Translations under genes and position numbers: made by a program
NCBI GenBank assembly: GCA_021613535.1
Contig: CP075497.1
Coordinates: 682,001-746,000 of the forward strand
Direction: 5' to 3'
Origin: Adineta vaga
Lineage: Eukaryota > Rotifera
Length of the DNA stretch: 64,000 bases
The notes under the pieces: model-generated
The model's input: the letters and a program-made list of their open reading frames with translations, nothing else
Told to the model about the DNA's origin: nothing
Database searches by the model: none
Part shown: positions 42,901 to 54,484 of the stretch, in pieces
Layout: every line of letters begins with the position of its first letter
How positions within the stretch are numbered: the stretch's first letter is position 1

Positions 42901-44906
42901 CTATATGAGAAAAAGAAGTACTATAGCTAATAAATGAGAGAAAAATCTAAAAACAACTGTTTTATGTCGCCATCCACTATATAGAATATCTATGCCATTT
43001 TTTTCAATATTGTTTGATCGTAGATCAAGATGTTGAAGAGTCTATATGAGAACAAATATTACATGCAAACGAAAAACATATATTATACTGACAGTATTGT
43101 TTTTCAAAGCACCGGCAATATATTTCACTCCTTTATCTCCGATTTCTTTGGATCGAAGATCTAATGCTATGATTTTCTGCAACCGAAATACGACATCTAG
43201 ATTTAGGAATGATATTGAATAAATAAAAGTTACCTTGTTGTTTCGAATTTGAAAACTTGCATCGATAGCATTAGCATCACAGTCTTCATTACCTCGCAGA
43301 TCAAAATGTACAAGTTTCTATTCGTATGAAGAATATATAAACAATGAAATTCTGCGAAGAAAAAACTGATAAATTACCACATTATCTTGTAAAGCATCAG
43401 CTATCTGAAGTGTTCCATAGTCTCCAATACAATTGTTACGAAGATCAAGCTCGGTTAGCATCTAATTAGTAGAAGAAAAATAAACGATGAAAAATTCCTC
43501 TGGATTGATGAATAATAACCTTTTTGTTTCGGAGTATATTGGCTAAACATTGAGCACCCATAGTTCCAATCTTGTTTCCACTCAGATCAAATGAAGTAAG
43601 TGTCTGTTTTTGCCAAACAAAATCAATAAATAATACTAAGGATTCAATAGTTGAAGAATTACCGTGTTATTAGCTAAAGCTTTAGCAAAGGAAAGTACTC
43701 CCTGATCGCAGATGTCATTGTTTTTTAGACGAATACAACTAATATTCTAAATGAAATAATACTTCTGTTGATTGTATGTATCAATAATAAAATGAATTCA
43801 AATTTACCGTATTATTTTGTAATACATCGTTCAAATATTGTGCTCCATTGGCTCCTATTGAATTGTCGCTAAGTTCAATTGAGACAAGTGTTTTTATCAC
43901 AAAATGAATTTAATCATATTTTCAATATTGATAGAGAATTACTGTTTTCTTTCGTAAAACTTCAGCTAAAATTTGTATACCCTTATCATCGATTCCGTTC
44001 TCATTCAGTAAAACACGACGAATAGCCTATAAAATAAAAACACATAAATTTTTCCTAACATAAATCAGTACTCACTAGATTCTGTTGTAAAGCATCACTC
44101 AAATATTTTACTCCACCATTTCCAATTTGATTTTTTCCAAGACCAATTGTAGTCAATTCCTTGAAATGATATATATTTCATAGTAAATCAATACAAATGA
44201 ATATCTACTTTATTAGATTTAATTGCTTCACTGATGTAGAACACACCAAGTTCTCCAATTTTATTGTTATCTAGATAAATGTCTCTGATAGTCTGTACGA
44301 AGAAGATTGCTCTGGATATGAAAATAGATTTTTTTCGACTTACCTTGTTGTTCTGCAATCCATCGCAAAGATATTTTGCTCCTTCAGTTCCAATCTGATT
44401 TCCTTGTAAGTTAAGTGATATTAAAGTCTTTTTCAATGCAAAATAAATACAAAAATCAAAACGAAAAAAAAAGTTTTCTATTACCGTATTCGTTTTTAAA
44501 ATATTAACAATAAATTGTACACCTTCGTCTCCTATAACATTATTTTCGAAATGAAGATATTTGATTGTCTATATATAATAATAATAATCTATTTTTTCTA
44601 TTTATAATGAAATATAATTACTGTGTTATTCTCTAATGCATACATTAAATATTTCATATCATATGCTACCAAATTCTGAGATTGTAGTTTCAACTTTATG
44701 AATATCTATTTCAAAAAAGAAAAAGAATTAGAAAATCCTTAATCATATATCTCAGTAATCAGCGTTCATCATTTTCTATAGGCAAAATAACTTTGATTAC
44801 TTACCCATGGTTTCATAATACCATTGAAATTATGTAACAGATGAACAATTGAATGAGAATCAATATTTATTGATGTTGAATAAAATCGCAATGTACGTAA
44901 AGAAGA
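39988..44906 (-). CDS. One-exon-per-repeat LRR array ending in a zinc-binding domain
   Basis: About 31 consecutive exons on the minus strand, nearly all exactly 84 bp and phase 0, each encoding one 28-residue ribonuclease-inhibitor-type LRR (for example LISLNLQGNQIGTEGAKYL plus CDGLQNNK). Verified edges include 44705-44622, 44568-44485, 44427-44344 and 44292-44209; introns are about 50-65 bp. One exon (40817-40641) holds two repeats, as if an intron had been lost. A 25-bp exon (40315-40291) leads to the last exon 40190-39988: CPKGHRLKF, CDICSRN, WHCSC, FDICERC, a ZZ/C1-like zinc fold. No internal stops were found in the exons I read. The exon starting at 43891 lacks its acceptor: minus-strand AA stands where AG is expected (43893-43892). 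Reading frame and repeat context join this array to the F-box ORF at 44907-45977, apart from one stop. Confidence 0.8.
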
Positions 44907-45977
44907 TTAGATTATTTTATTGGATAGTGAACATTCTTCGAAGTCCATAGTACGTAGTGGTGTTGTATAGAAGTTAACCATTTTGCTCTCTAGAACATAA
45001 TCGCACGTGATAATCCACTTTTTTTCTTGTAACCAAAATGAAGTTCGAAATTGATTAATTATCAAATCAAGATGTTTGATATCGTCAGTTTGTTTCAAAT
45101 TGTATGAAAAGTAAAATTGAAATGTTTTGAGATCGGATAGTTTATTTTGAATTAAATGTGTCCAATCTGAACCATTTATAATAGAATCTAATTTCGATCG
45201 ATATGACAATAGTTTAAGCTGAAGAAGTGATGGAGTGAATGATAAAACTAATTCAAAATCAGTCATTGATAAAGAACTATTACCGATTGTCAATGACATC
45301 AATTGTCGATAATGTGTACAAGTCGAAGACAATGGTTCGTATTTGTCCATGATGAATTGTCCAGTTACCAATCTTCGTAATTGTGTTAATCCCTGTAGAA
45401 TAAGATGGTATTCCGTCAAGGAACATGATTTAATTGTTAGATGTTTTATAGTGTATAGATTTGGCCAAGGTATGTTTTTAGTAATAAATTCTGCTTTTAT
45501 TAAATATAATTGATTCAGAGTGCCTTGAGTCATAACTTTCGAAAGGAAAGCTAATGAATCGCTTTGATATAAACCACGTGTATGAATGCTAAGCGAGTTT
45601 AAATTTGATAAAACAAGTCGATTTAAAAGTTCGTAATCTTTTGAGTTTGTTATTAGATCTAATGTAATCGATCGAATACGAGTTAATCGACTAATGTCAA
45701 TAAGAGAAAAAAGTAATTGAATTCCAGATGATCGATTCGATTCACCATCAAATATAATTGAAGTAATGTTTTCTGGTTTTATAAGACGAAGAATTCTTTT
45801 CAAATATAGATTTGATATCGAATTGAGATCTAATTCATATTGATTATATTCATCAGTAATTTCATAAAATCGTTTACACACATGACGAAACGACAAAGTA
45901 ATAGATAAAGTATCAAGATGTTTGAAAATAAGATCAAACAGTTCAGATGGTAATGTAAAAAGTGATGCGTTTGTCAT
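44907..45977 (-). CDS. F-box-LRR protein, 5' part of the large LRR gene
   Basis: The 356-aa frame starts at ATG 45977 with an F-box (LFTLPSELFDLIFKHLDTLS ... SFRHVCKRFYEI), then degenerate LRRs and the family block RTSFWLQEKKWIITC. It ends at TAA 44909-44907. Past this stop the same frame stays open for another 34 codons (LRTLRFYSTSINIDSHSIVH ... MKPW) to a good GTAAGT donor at 44804-44799, after which the 84-bp LRR exons begin in the same phase. So the stop appears to split one gene into an F-box half and an LRR-zinc half. Alternatives are readthrough, a sequencing error, or two transcripts. As it stands the short product is a complete F-box-LRR protein like that at 36707. Confidence 0.8.
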   Translation of the reverse strand: MTNASLFTLPSELFDLIFKHLDTLSITLSFRHVCKRFYEITDEYNQYELDLNSISNLYLKRILRLIKPENITSIIFDGESNRSSGIQLLFSLIDISRLTRIRSITLDLITNSKDYELLNRLVLSNLNSLSIHTRGLYQSDSLAFLSKVMTQGTLNQLYLIKAEFITKNIPWPNLYTIKHLTIKSCSLTEYHLILQGLTQLRRLVTGQFIMDKYEPLSSTCTHYRQLMSLTIGNSSLSMTDFELVLSFTPSLLQLKLLSYRSKLDSIINGSDWTHLIQNKLSDLKTFQFYFSYNLKQTDDIKHLDLIINQFRTSFWLQEKKWIITCDYVLESKMVNFYTTPLRTMDFEECSLSNKII

Positions 45978-46427
45978 CGATAGCTATGTAATCGATTAAT
46001 GGAAATAAATTTACCTTTCTATAATGCAAGATAAGCGAATTTTTCTTCTTATAAATAAAAAAGATAGTCACAAGAACACGTGTAATTATCTTTTATTTGT
46101 GGACTGCGCACACATATTCAAGAACAAAGAAGTGTTTTGTAAAAGCACAAATATAAGTATCGTCTCTTATTGCAACTACTCTGGATGTTGTGAAAGGAAA
46201 TCGTAGAAAAATCAAATATTTGCGCTTCACATCATAAACATCATAAAAAACCATAAAATTCAGTGTTTTTCCAGTTATTCAGATAGGAAAAAACCAGTAG
46301 AACCGATACGTTTGAAGGTAAAAACACATATATAAACGAGTTCTTATCATAATGAACAAATTTAACGGGCTTACTACTTTTTTCAACCAAGAAGTTTGAG
46401 AATATAGGTGTGCGTATCAGACTGATG
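45978..46427. other. Intergenic, nothing seen
   Basis: Region upstream of the F-box gene start and downstream of the receptor pseudogene; AT-rich with no structure noted. Confidence 0.45.
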
Positions 46428-47390
46428 TCACCTATTCAGACTTTCATTAAAAGAGAGATAATTCGGTGTTAGTGATCTATACGAATTCGAGGGAATAACA
46501 AATACAATGCAGATGAGTATTGATGGCGAAAACGAAATAAGATAGGTAGAATGATACAACCATAATAAATAACGAGATACATCCAGATAAACGTGATGTT
46601 GATAGAAGAAGTAAAGTGATAGGACTGATGACAAGTTGTTTATAAGTTTGTTTTTTATGAACTTCAGTTCGTCGTCGAGCACTTGCAATAATAATAAATA
46701 AAGCAGAGAGAAAATTAGCAATGAATGGGTCAAGAAGATGAACAAATAGAATAGTTGTATTATAATCTTGAACTGATTGAGAATAAGAAATTGTACATCA
46801 ACTATGTGTATCTTTTACAATTGATTCCGTAGCGTCGGTGAATTCATCGATAGATTCTCTTTCCATTATTTCATAACTGAATATTTGATGATATAATGGT
46901 TCACGAATAAATTGTGCCAATGATACAAAACGATACGGTAAGATAAATAGTATCCATTGAGCTAAATGCTTACTTTTTCTTTATTAAAATTCACTCCTTT
47001 ATAAACATTAATTATACGTTCAATGGCTATACATACATTAAGCCAAGCATTCCAATACAAGGAAACATTCAAAAGAGTCTGAATCGATAGATGAACAGTT
47101 GTGTTCATTTGTGTAAGAATAACAAACCAAAATTTGATTATTAACATAGAAATTGTCAAAAGAGAATTTAGTGAACAAGCACCATATTAATGACATCTGC
47201 AGCAAACATGATCATTGTTAAAGCAGCACTTTTTATTTTAATAACAAATGGTTGATCATTCATCGTTATATTTCGATTTACTTCAAAATGTAAAATATCA
47301 TCAAGAGTTAAACTAATAACTTTAACATGAACATTACATGGACCATATCCATAATCTTCCGATAGGATTTTATGAAGTATCATTGATACT
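46428..47390 (-). pseudogene. Seven-transmembrane receptor pseudogene
   Basis: Reading leftwards: an ectodomain end and TM1 (about 47383-47170, KSAALTMIMFAADVINMVL), a deletion removing the TM1-TM2 loop, TM3 (about 47159-46965, ISMLIIKFWFVILTQ, then YWNAWLNVCIAIERIINVYK), TM4 (LAQWILFILPYR), a loop interrupted by TGA after KDTHS where the family has Trp-Cys, TM5 (ILFVHLLDPFIANFLSALFI), a basic loop (SARRRTEVHKKQTYKQ), TM6 and TM7 (SFSPSILICIVFVIPS), the last after a frameshift. The ERxxxVYKGxxFNK signature after TM3 is, from memory, typical of the large bdelloid EGF-7TM receptor families. Multiple lesions make it non-functional. Confidence 0.7.
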
Positions 47391-48927
47391 TACTACTAAT
47401 GCGTTCAAAAGTGACATTCGATGTACCAGTTACTTCGATTGAGAATGATGCTGTTGTTAATGACTAATATGTTTATGGTGTTGGTTCGAAGATGAACTAT
47501 AATTTAAACTGATCATTATCAACAACATTGCAAACATAGAAGTTGTATCCTTTTCTTAACTATACCTTAAGCAAAACCTTGAAATCTGTTTTAACAAAGT
47601 CTCGGTGAGATATGTTACAGGAAAATTTGAAATCTAGAAATATTTTAATTATTCCTGAAGTCTGTAACTTTCCCTGCCATACATGCAACCTACGAAAGAA
47701 TTTCCCGATACTGCGATGTAGATCGTTAGCAACTGGTGTAACAAGTAAAAATAGAATGTGTAAGAAGCAAAAAAATATCGTGTTCTCGAATTTCTAGAAT
47801 ATGTGCTCAAGTTATTTAGTGACATTCTGTCGTTCAAAAGTGACTTAGAAGTCTAATATAACTTTTCAATGTTTATACAAAGTCCCTCTAACGGTTTAAT
47901 GCGAAGGAAACAGGATTTTCTAGACAGTGCTTCTCTCATCTTCTGAAAATATCTGCGGTTTTCAGCTATTTTACTCGAGCGTAGAAAATACTACTTCATG
48001 CGGAGAAACGAGAAGCTTGTATATAATTGTTTAGTGTCAGAAAACATATCCACCACAGATGACTAATCTCTGAAAATTGTTCATAATAATGCCCCGTTTC
48101 ATATTCAAATGCACTAGTCTTGATATCGATACGATTATTCTCATATTAACTAAGTAAATATGCCCCCAGAACTGGCTTCTACCCTCATCCGAAGAACAAA
48201 ACGATAGGTATTCCAAACTCTTTCGCTGATCCTTCGGATGAATATTTTGGAGCAACACATCTGAACGAAAAAAGAATAATGCAAAGTTTCATTTCTCTTA
48301 CATCGATTTACACAATGTATATTTTACATTACGACCCTAACCGTATTAAATCTCAGCAACAATGATATAGGGGTTGAGGGTGTGGGTGTGGACATGTATG
48401 GAAATGTGTTTGCACTGTAGGGAGAAGCGGTTTGATCGGAATCCGATCTGGTTTGTATACGGGTCCAAGTTCGGCTCCATCAGTAATTTTAGCAGATCCA
48501 GTTTCTATTTAGCTCTAAATTTCAACCAGATCAAATTAAAATCAACACATTCTATACTATCTAGTTTTTCTTGAAAGTTTCATAGTTCTTTTTAATCTTT
48601 TAAAAAAAAGGAAACATTTCAAATAGAAAACATATGATTAAAAATACGAAAACGAAAAATTATAACAGTTCCTATTGGTAAAAAAAAGAATCCGAGTCTA
48701 GAACCAACTAGATCTGGTTCAGGTCGAACTCATCTTTCACATTTTGATGCTTAAATATGACAATTTATATGTAATATCTATTGAGAACCAGAAGAAATAA
48801 GCATTAGAAATATTATTCAATTCTTTGCGCCATCTATAGTAGAAATTTAACGTTTATATTCATAGGTGAAATGAGTCATTTACTTAAATAATATATTTCT
48901 TTTTCTCGCATAGGTAAGAACAAAGAA
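47391..48927. other. Intergenic, no gene supported
   Basis: Frames at 47612-47837 lie on both strands without domains, and the 73-codon minus frame at 48037-48258 is unrecognised. The stretch 48376-48391 is a GAGGGTGTGGGTGTGG array. Earlier exons of the receptor pseudogene may have been here but are not recognisable. The last 300 bp should contain the nuclear-receptor promoter or 5' exon. Confidence 0.4.
48376..48391 (+). repeat. GAGGGTGTGGGTGTGG array
   Basis: Two TGTGGG-type units after GAGGG, with no C-rich partner close by. Confidence 0.6.
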
Positions 48928-50423
48928 ATGACTACTGAGAAAAGAGTGATATTTATAACATCAGATGAACAATTAGTTCGTGAAATATCTTTAAAAAAAA
49001 GTAAAAATACACATATTATCGATTTGGATACTGGAAAACCAATAATTTCAACATTATCAAAACATGTGCGTAATAAATATATATATCAAAAAAAAAGAAC
49101 AATATTATTTTTCTCTTTGAAAATAGAATTCAAAAGACGATCAAATTCATAATCAATTGAAAACTTCAAGAAAATCAATAACTAATTCTATATGTGTTAT
49201 TTGTGGTGATCATGCTATTGGATATAATTATGATGTTCTTTCATGTGCTTCATGTAAAGCATTTTTTCATCGATATGCTCATGAAAATCTCGTAAAGATG
49301 AAATCATTTTTCTAATTTTTCTATTAATTTTGTTTATTTTAAGGAAAGATTAAAGTGTTTAACAGGTCAAAATCAATGTGTAATTGATTATCGAATAAAT
49401 CGCCGATGTTTTCCATGTCGATTGAATAAATGTTTTTCAATGGGTATGAGAAAAGATTTTATTCTTAATCACCAACAAATACAACAGGGAAGAAAATATT
49501 CCAAAATAACAACTGAATCTATATCTAATGAAGAATTTGATGAAATTGATAATGTAAGTTATTCTTTATATAAATTTTCTTATTTATATCTAATTCAAAT
49601 TTATTTCTTTGACAAAAAAAAGTTATTATTAAATATAAATGAAAATGATATTAATAATGTTTTAAATGAAAATTTTCCATTAAATAATACAGAAGATTTT
49701 GATATTATTCATAATGTTCAATCATCATTTTTATTCTATTTTGAAAATCAAATTGAACATCTTCCTGAAACATTAGATCTGTCTGATAATGCTTCAGCAA
49801 TTATATCTTGGGCACAATTTGATAGTGAAATTGCTCTTCAAACTATTCGATTTTTTCGTCATATTAATGAATTTGAAAATTTACATGCAGATGATCGTTT
49901 TATTTTAATTAAATATAATTTATTTCCACTTATGCTTATTCGTAAATCTTATAATTATCGACCAACAACTTTACGTGATCCTATTGAGATAGAAAAAGAA
50001 AAAGAAAGAATAGCAAGACTTGAAATTCTTTGTAAAATATCAAATGATTTCAAAAATAAAAGCAATTTATTTATTCATTCTATTATTCAATATACTGAAC
50101 ATGATTCTATATTATTATCACTTCTATTAATAATCGGTTTATTTTCTCCAACTTTATCATTAAATCTTGATGAACCAATATTTAAAGATTCATTATCAAT
50201 TTATCGAGCACAAACTTTATATACAAAAGTTTTATGGAATTATCTGATTATGAAACAAGATGAAAACATAGCACAACAAAAATTTCTTCAATTAATGATA
50301 ATTCTTCTTCGAGTTCAATTTACAAGTGTAGTTGGTCGAAAATTTTTTCATGATCAAATAACCAATACAAATAGTGTAGATAAAATAGCAGCACTTATGC
50401 AGACTATTTTACATATTTGTTAA
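48928..50423 (+). CDS. Nuclear hormone receptor
   Basis: Proposed exons: 48928-49061 (with donor GTAATA), about 49140-49291, and 49344-50423, the last probably containing one more in-frame intron near 49553-49616 (GTAAGT ... AAAG). The DNA-binding domain is clear: first zinc finger CVICGDHAIGYNYDVLSCAS CKAFFHR, second finger CLTGQNQC ... RCFPCRLNKCFSMGM, with the P-box CASCKAFFHR. The ligand-binding domain is helical with AIISWAQFDSEIALQTIRFF and HADDRFILIKYNLFPLMLIR matching the LBD signature region. It is a ligand-dependent or orphan transcription factor acting in the nucleus; subfamily cannot be fixed by eye. The N-terminal 45 residues are not conserved. The acceptor of exon 2 is the weakest part of the model. 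Confidence 0.8.
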
Positions 50424-50558
50424 ATATATTCAGATCGATTCAATACGTACTAAAGATCATACCTAAGAAGAAGATTCATAAAATTTTCAATTCCGTTTAT
50501 TGTTCTATCAATCAATACAATATGAATAGACAATCAAATGAAAATGAATAAAATAAGT

Positions 50559-51658
50559 TTAATTTTTCAAAGGCGCTGAACTGCCGAATTCCATATGAGC
50601 AAATTTTTCTGGAAGACGACCTCCACTTATATCTGCATTTTCACAAGTTTGTCGAATTTCTGCTATTTCTTCTTTTGTTAATTTCACATTTGCTGTACCA
50701 GCATTTTCTTCTAAATTTTTCATTTTTTTTGTACCTGGTATAACAATAAATTCTTCACCTTGTGCAAGTATCCATGCTAATGTTAATTGACCTGTTGTAC
50801 AATTTTTTTTCTTTGCAATTTCATTCAATAGTTCCACTACTTGAAGATTTTTTGGAAAATTTTCTTTTGAAAATCTTGGTAATATTCGACGAATGTCATT
50901 TGCTTCGAGATCATCATGACTTTTAATTTGTCCAGCTAATATTCCACGACCTAATGGTGAACCACAAACAATTGCTATTTCAAGTTCTTGACAAGTTTTT
51001 AAAACACCAATTTCTGCTTTTTCAATATTTAAACTAAATGGTGAATATTCAATTTGTACAGCAGATATTGGATGAATTTTTGATGCACGTCGAATTGTAT
51101 CACTTGAACATTCTGATAAACCAATATATTTGATTTTACCTTGTTGTACAAGTTCTTTTAAAACAGTCATGGCTTCTTCAATTGGAACTTTTGAATCAAT
51201 TGAATGAACATAGTAAAGATCAACGTAATCAAGTTGAAGACGATTTAAGCTTTTCTCGATAGCTTGGCGAACATATTCAGCATCATTTCGAACGCCGAAT
51301 GATTTATCTGGATTTATAATCAATGCAAATTTTGTTGCAAGAAATACCTATGTAAGAAATATTTAGATGAATGATCAATAGCTTTATTCATTCATATATT
51401 TTAACTAACCTTTTGACGTTGTTGTGGATATTTTTTAAAATATTTTCCCAATAAATCTTCACTGTCACCATAAATATCCGCAGTATCAAAAAAAGTACAT
51501 CCAAGTTCAATAGCTTGATCAAGAATTTTGAAACGTTCTTCATCAGAAGGAGGTGTTCCATAAGTTCCTGATAAACCCATCATACCAAAACCAATAGCTG
51601 ATACTGATGGACCATTTTTACCTAACTGACGTTTAGGCACTAATTGTTGACTACGCAT
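50559..51658 (-). CDS. Aldo/keto reductase
   Basis: Two exons, 51658-51410 and 51347-50559, intron 62 bp, phase 0; 345 aa. The longest frame starts at GTG 51670, but ATG 51658 is the natural start. The AKR barrel is complete: FFDTADIYGDSEDLLGKYF with the catalytic Asp-Tyr, VFLATKFAL (Lys), YYVHSIDSKVPIEE (His), and the NADPH site PGTKKMKNLEENAG near the C-terminus. Overall similarity in pattern is to the AKR13/YakC-type enzymes of bacteria, fungi and plants that reduce aldehydes or ketones with NADPH in the cytosol. It is convergent with the nuclear receptor gene, with only 135 bp between stops. Confidence 0.9.
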
Positions 51659-53209
51659 TTTTGCTTTCACAGTAAGATAGAAACAGAAGATGGTTTGTAA
51701 TAATGAATATTAGTAGTGAATTCATCTCACTATATATACTCATAGAGAACACACAAATGATCAAGAAAAAAAAACAAGCTGAGCGACATCGTACTTTGTA
51801 AAAAAAGAAAAGAGTGAACGACAAAGTACTATGTAGAAAAGAAGAAAGTCAACGTAGTCGTACTCGACAGAAAAGAAAAAGAGTGACATCACATGTGATA
51901 AAAACGAAGCGAATAATTTACGTTCTGTATGTTTATTGAAAGTATAGCAGTGTATTCAAGAGGTAATAAAGTAAAAGTTTGTTTTAACTTTCATGTGTCA
52001 ACTTGAAGGGCTTTGGGTGTTGGTCTGGATGGGTGCAAGTCAGTGTCTCTATCTCCTCTTCTTTCACACGCAAACACACCACTCACACCCACACCCACAC
52101 CCGCACCCGCTCACATACGAAACCAAAAAACGATTTCGAATTCGTTGCAAAGTGCGGAATCCTTTTTTGGTTTCGTATAAAATCTTTTTTTGTTTCCGGT
52201 GTAGCCGTTCCCAAATATGGTTGATTTTTCAGAAACTGTTATCATTCGGAACTCGTCATCTAAAGAGAACCATTTTAGTTGTTTAGAAAATTCGTCTAAC
52301 TCTTTTCACAGTCATGTCGATGATTCATTTTGAAAAAAAGCTTTAATATAAATAACTGGTCGTTCATCGGCCTCTCTCCGATCGGCCACTCACGACCAGT
52401 CATTTCTACGTCTAACTTCAGCATATCGGTCCCTCTTGTCCAATTTTGAAAAGAATAATTGAACTTAGCTTCGACATTATTTCTATAGTTTCTGGTTTTT
52501 TATCAACTTGCGCTTTTTGAAAAAAAAATTGGAGAGAAAACGACTTCTTGGATATCTATGCATAGAATAGATTATACGGCGACACTTCAAGGATCGTTGT
52601 CTTTCTTGAATTTTATCACGATATTAATCAAGAAGAAGAGTCAATCAAAACCTATGCACTCACTTTTTCTTCCATGTTTCCATCTAAATTCATAGAGTTA
52701 GATTCGATATCAAATTCTTTTTTTTCATCGTACAATGTCGATCTCAAAAACCATAAAGACAAAAGAAGGTAGAAGGAAAAAAACTAATATCTCTGTATAT
52801 GCCCATGTCAAATACATTTCGCAGAAGAGAAACCTTCTCTCCATTTTAACTGTTTCAACGAGATGAAAATGGCATCTTTTGATTCAAAATACGATCTTCT
52901 ACCTAATGACCAATTCCACAGTTCTACATTTATGAAACGAGAAGATTTGAGCATGAAAATCAATCTTATCCTATTTTCCTGATGTATTCCGTATATATAA
53001 TTTTATCGCATACAAGATTCACTTGAAAAACAACCTTTGTATTAGATAAATTTACGAACCTAAATACTATATGTTCGAATCCATAGTAAGATGAAGTGTA
53101 CCGTTAACGAACTCAAAATGGAAAACCGATTGTCGCATAAAAGGAAATGCAGCAGAGAACTTATGTATCTTTAAAGTTTCTACGAAGACTGAATAGTACC
53201 CTCTCTAGT
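51659..53209. other. Intergenic; CCCACA array
   Basis: Holds short direct repeats near 51770-51900 ('gaaaagagtgaacgac', 'gtactttgtaaaaaaag' variants), the array 52084-52111, and AT-rich DNA. The two frames at 51993-52286 run through the array and look spurious. No gene is supported in 52290-53209. Confidence 0.45.
52084..52111 (-). repeat. (CCCACA)n/(CCCGCA)n telomere-like array
   Basis: About four C-rich units, two with A to G changes, preceded about 60 bp upstream by TTTGGGTGTTGG and GGATGGGTG on the G strand. Confidence 0.65.
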
Positions 53210-53602
53210 ATGAAAGTTTCAAATTTCCACGTATAGTGAATAAGCCACTAATAGTTACACCTTTATATGGAGAAAAATAGTCAGCAGATATTAGATATAA
53301 GATATTTAGTTTTAGCTGAAGATGCTGAAGCGATAACGATGGGTGAGTGTTACTGCTTTAAATGGTGTTCTTCAATGATGTTTGTCATGCATAGAATTGT
53401 TATCACTTCAAAATCTTCAGCGAAAAGTAAATATCTAATATTTAAGATATGAAAGAACTTGAGGAAAACACTGAGTCTTCCTAATAGATGACAATTTTCG
53501 AACATCTCTCAACGCAAGTAAACTCTCAGTTAGAATATGAAATTTTGAAAATTTTTACATAGAGTATTTGAAAACTGGTAACTATTTGAGATTCTCCACT
53601 CC
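53210..53602. mobile_element. Truncated copy of the 641-bp MITE-like element
   Basis: Positions 53210-53605 match 57723-58118 over 396 bp with only a few substitutions and no length change. This copy has the right end (ACTATTTGAGATTCTCCACT) but lacks the left 250 bp and left TIR. Internal imperfect inverted arms of about 45 bp surround 53330-53400. The open frame inside is a by-product. Confidence 0.75.
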
Positions 53603-53605
53603 ATG

Positions 53606-54484
53606 CAAACAATAAGATTAATGAACCTAGCAGAAATTTGATGAAGAAATGTAGTCTTCGTGTTCTAAATAAGAATAGATATCGAATGTTTTTATATTCT
53701 ATTTGATATCTAAATATACAAACTTGACACTTTCTACAGAAATATTTGTATCTTTCATTGCATCAACTTGATTAATTTGTGGTTCATTCTCAATTACATT
53801 ATCAGCTGGACTTGGAATAGTCAGTGCCATGGTATAAATTTCTCTTTGAATTTGGAATTGAAACGACGAATATGCTTTGTTCATTTACTTCTTCATATCG
53901 GATTTTATAGGGATCGTTTCAACTAGAACGTAATTTCGTAAGAATAACATTTCAATAAACAATTATCTTTAAATTTTTTGAATCACCATGACAAAGAAGA
54001 TGTGTTTATGCAAGAAAAAGAAAATTTTCTTGAGGTATTGCGTTTTTCTCATGATGTTTTTGATACACCAGTTTCCACTTGACACAAAAGTAGAAAAACA
54101 ATATTCTGAGAGCAAATTAGTGCATTTAATCCTACATTTCGATTGTTTCTACAATACGTCATTCAAAATGAAAATTGTCCTTCAGAACATAAAATGACAT
54201 TAGAGATTTTTATTCATGACGAATAACAAACAAAGAATAGAGCTAATTTTTTTTCATATACATAGTTATCTATCAGCTTCTGTGAAAGCATCAAATATGT
54301 TTTCTCTCTCGTAGTTCATTAACATTCACATGCCTTGAATAGTAGAGAATGATCATCATCATGTTGATTAATTTATGATTAAAGCATCTGAATGCTAACT
54401 ACGCATAGTTCAGTTCGATAGGAGATTGCTGGATGATTGAGAGATCTCAGCATAAAATAAACAAGAGTTATTACTAATCGAATT
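53606..54484. other. Intergenic with one possible short exon
   Basis: On the minus strand ATG 53884 opens a 61-codon frame (about 53884-53720 before a GTATAT donor-like site) with NKAYSSFQFQIQREIYTMAL; no domain. If it is a first exon, the rest is not seen before the element at 53602. The remainder is AT-rich without structure. Confidence 0.3.

Noticed and set aside
53267-53452. 61-codon frame in the repeated element
   Set aside because: It lies wholly inside a non-coding MITE-like block and shows no conserved domain.
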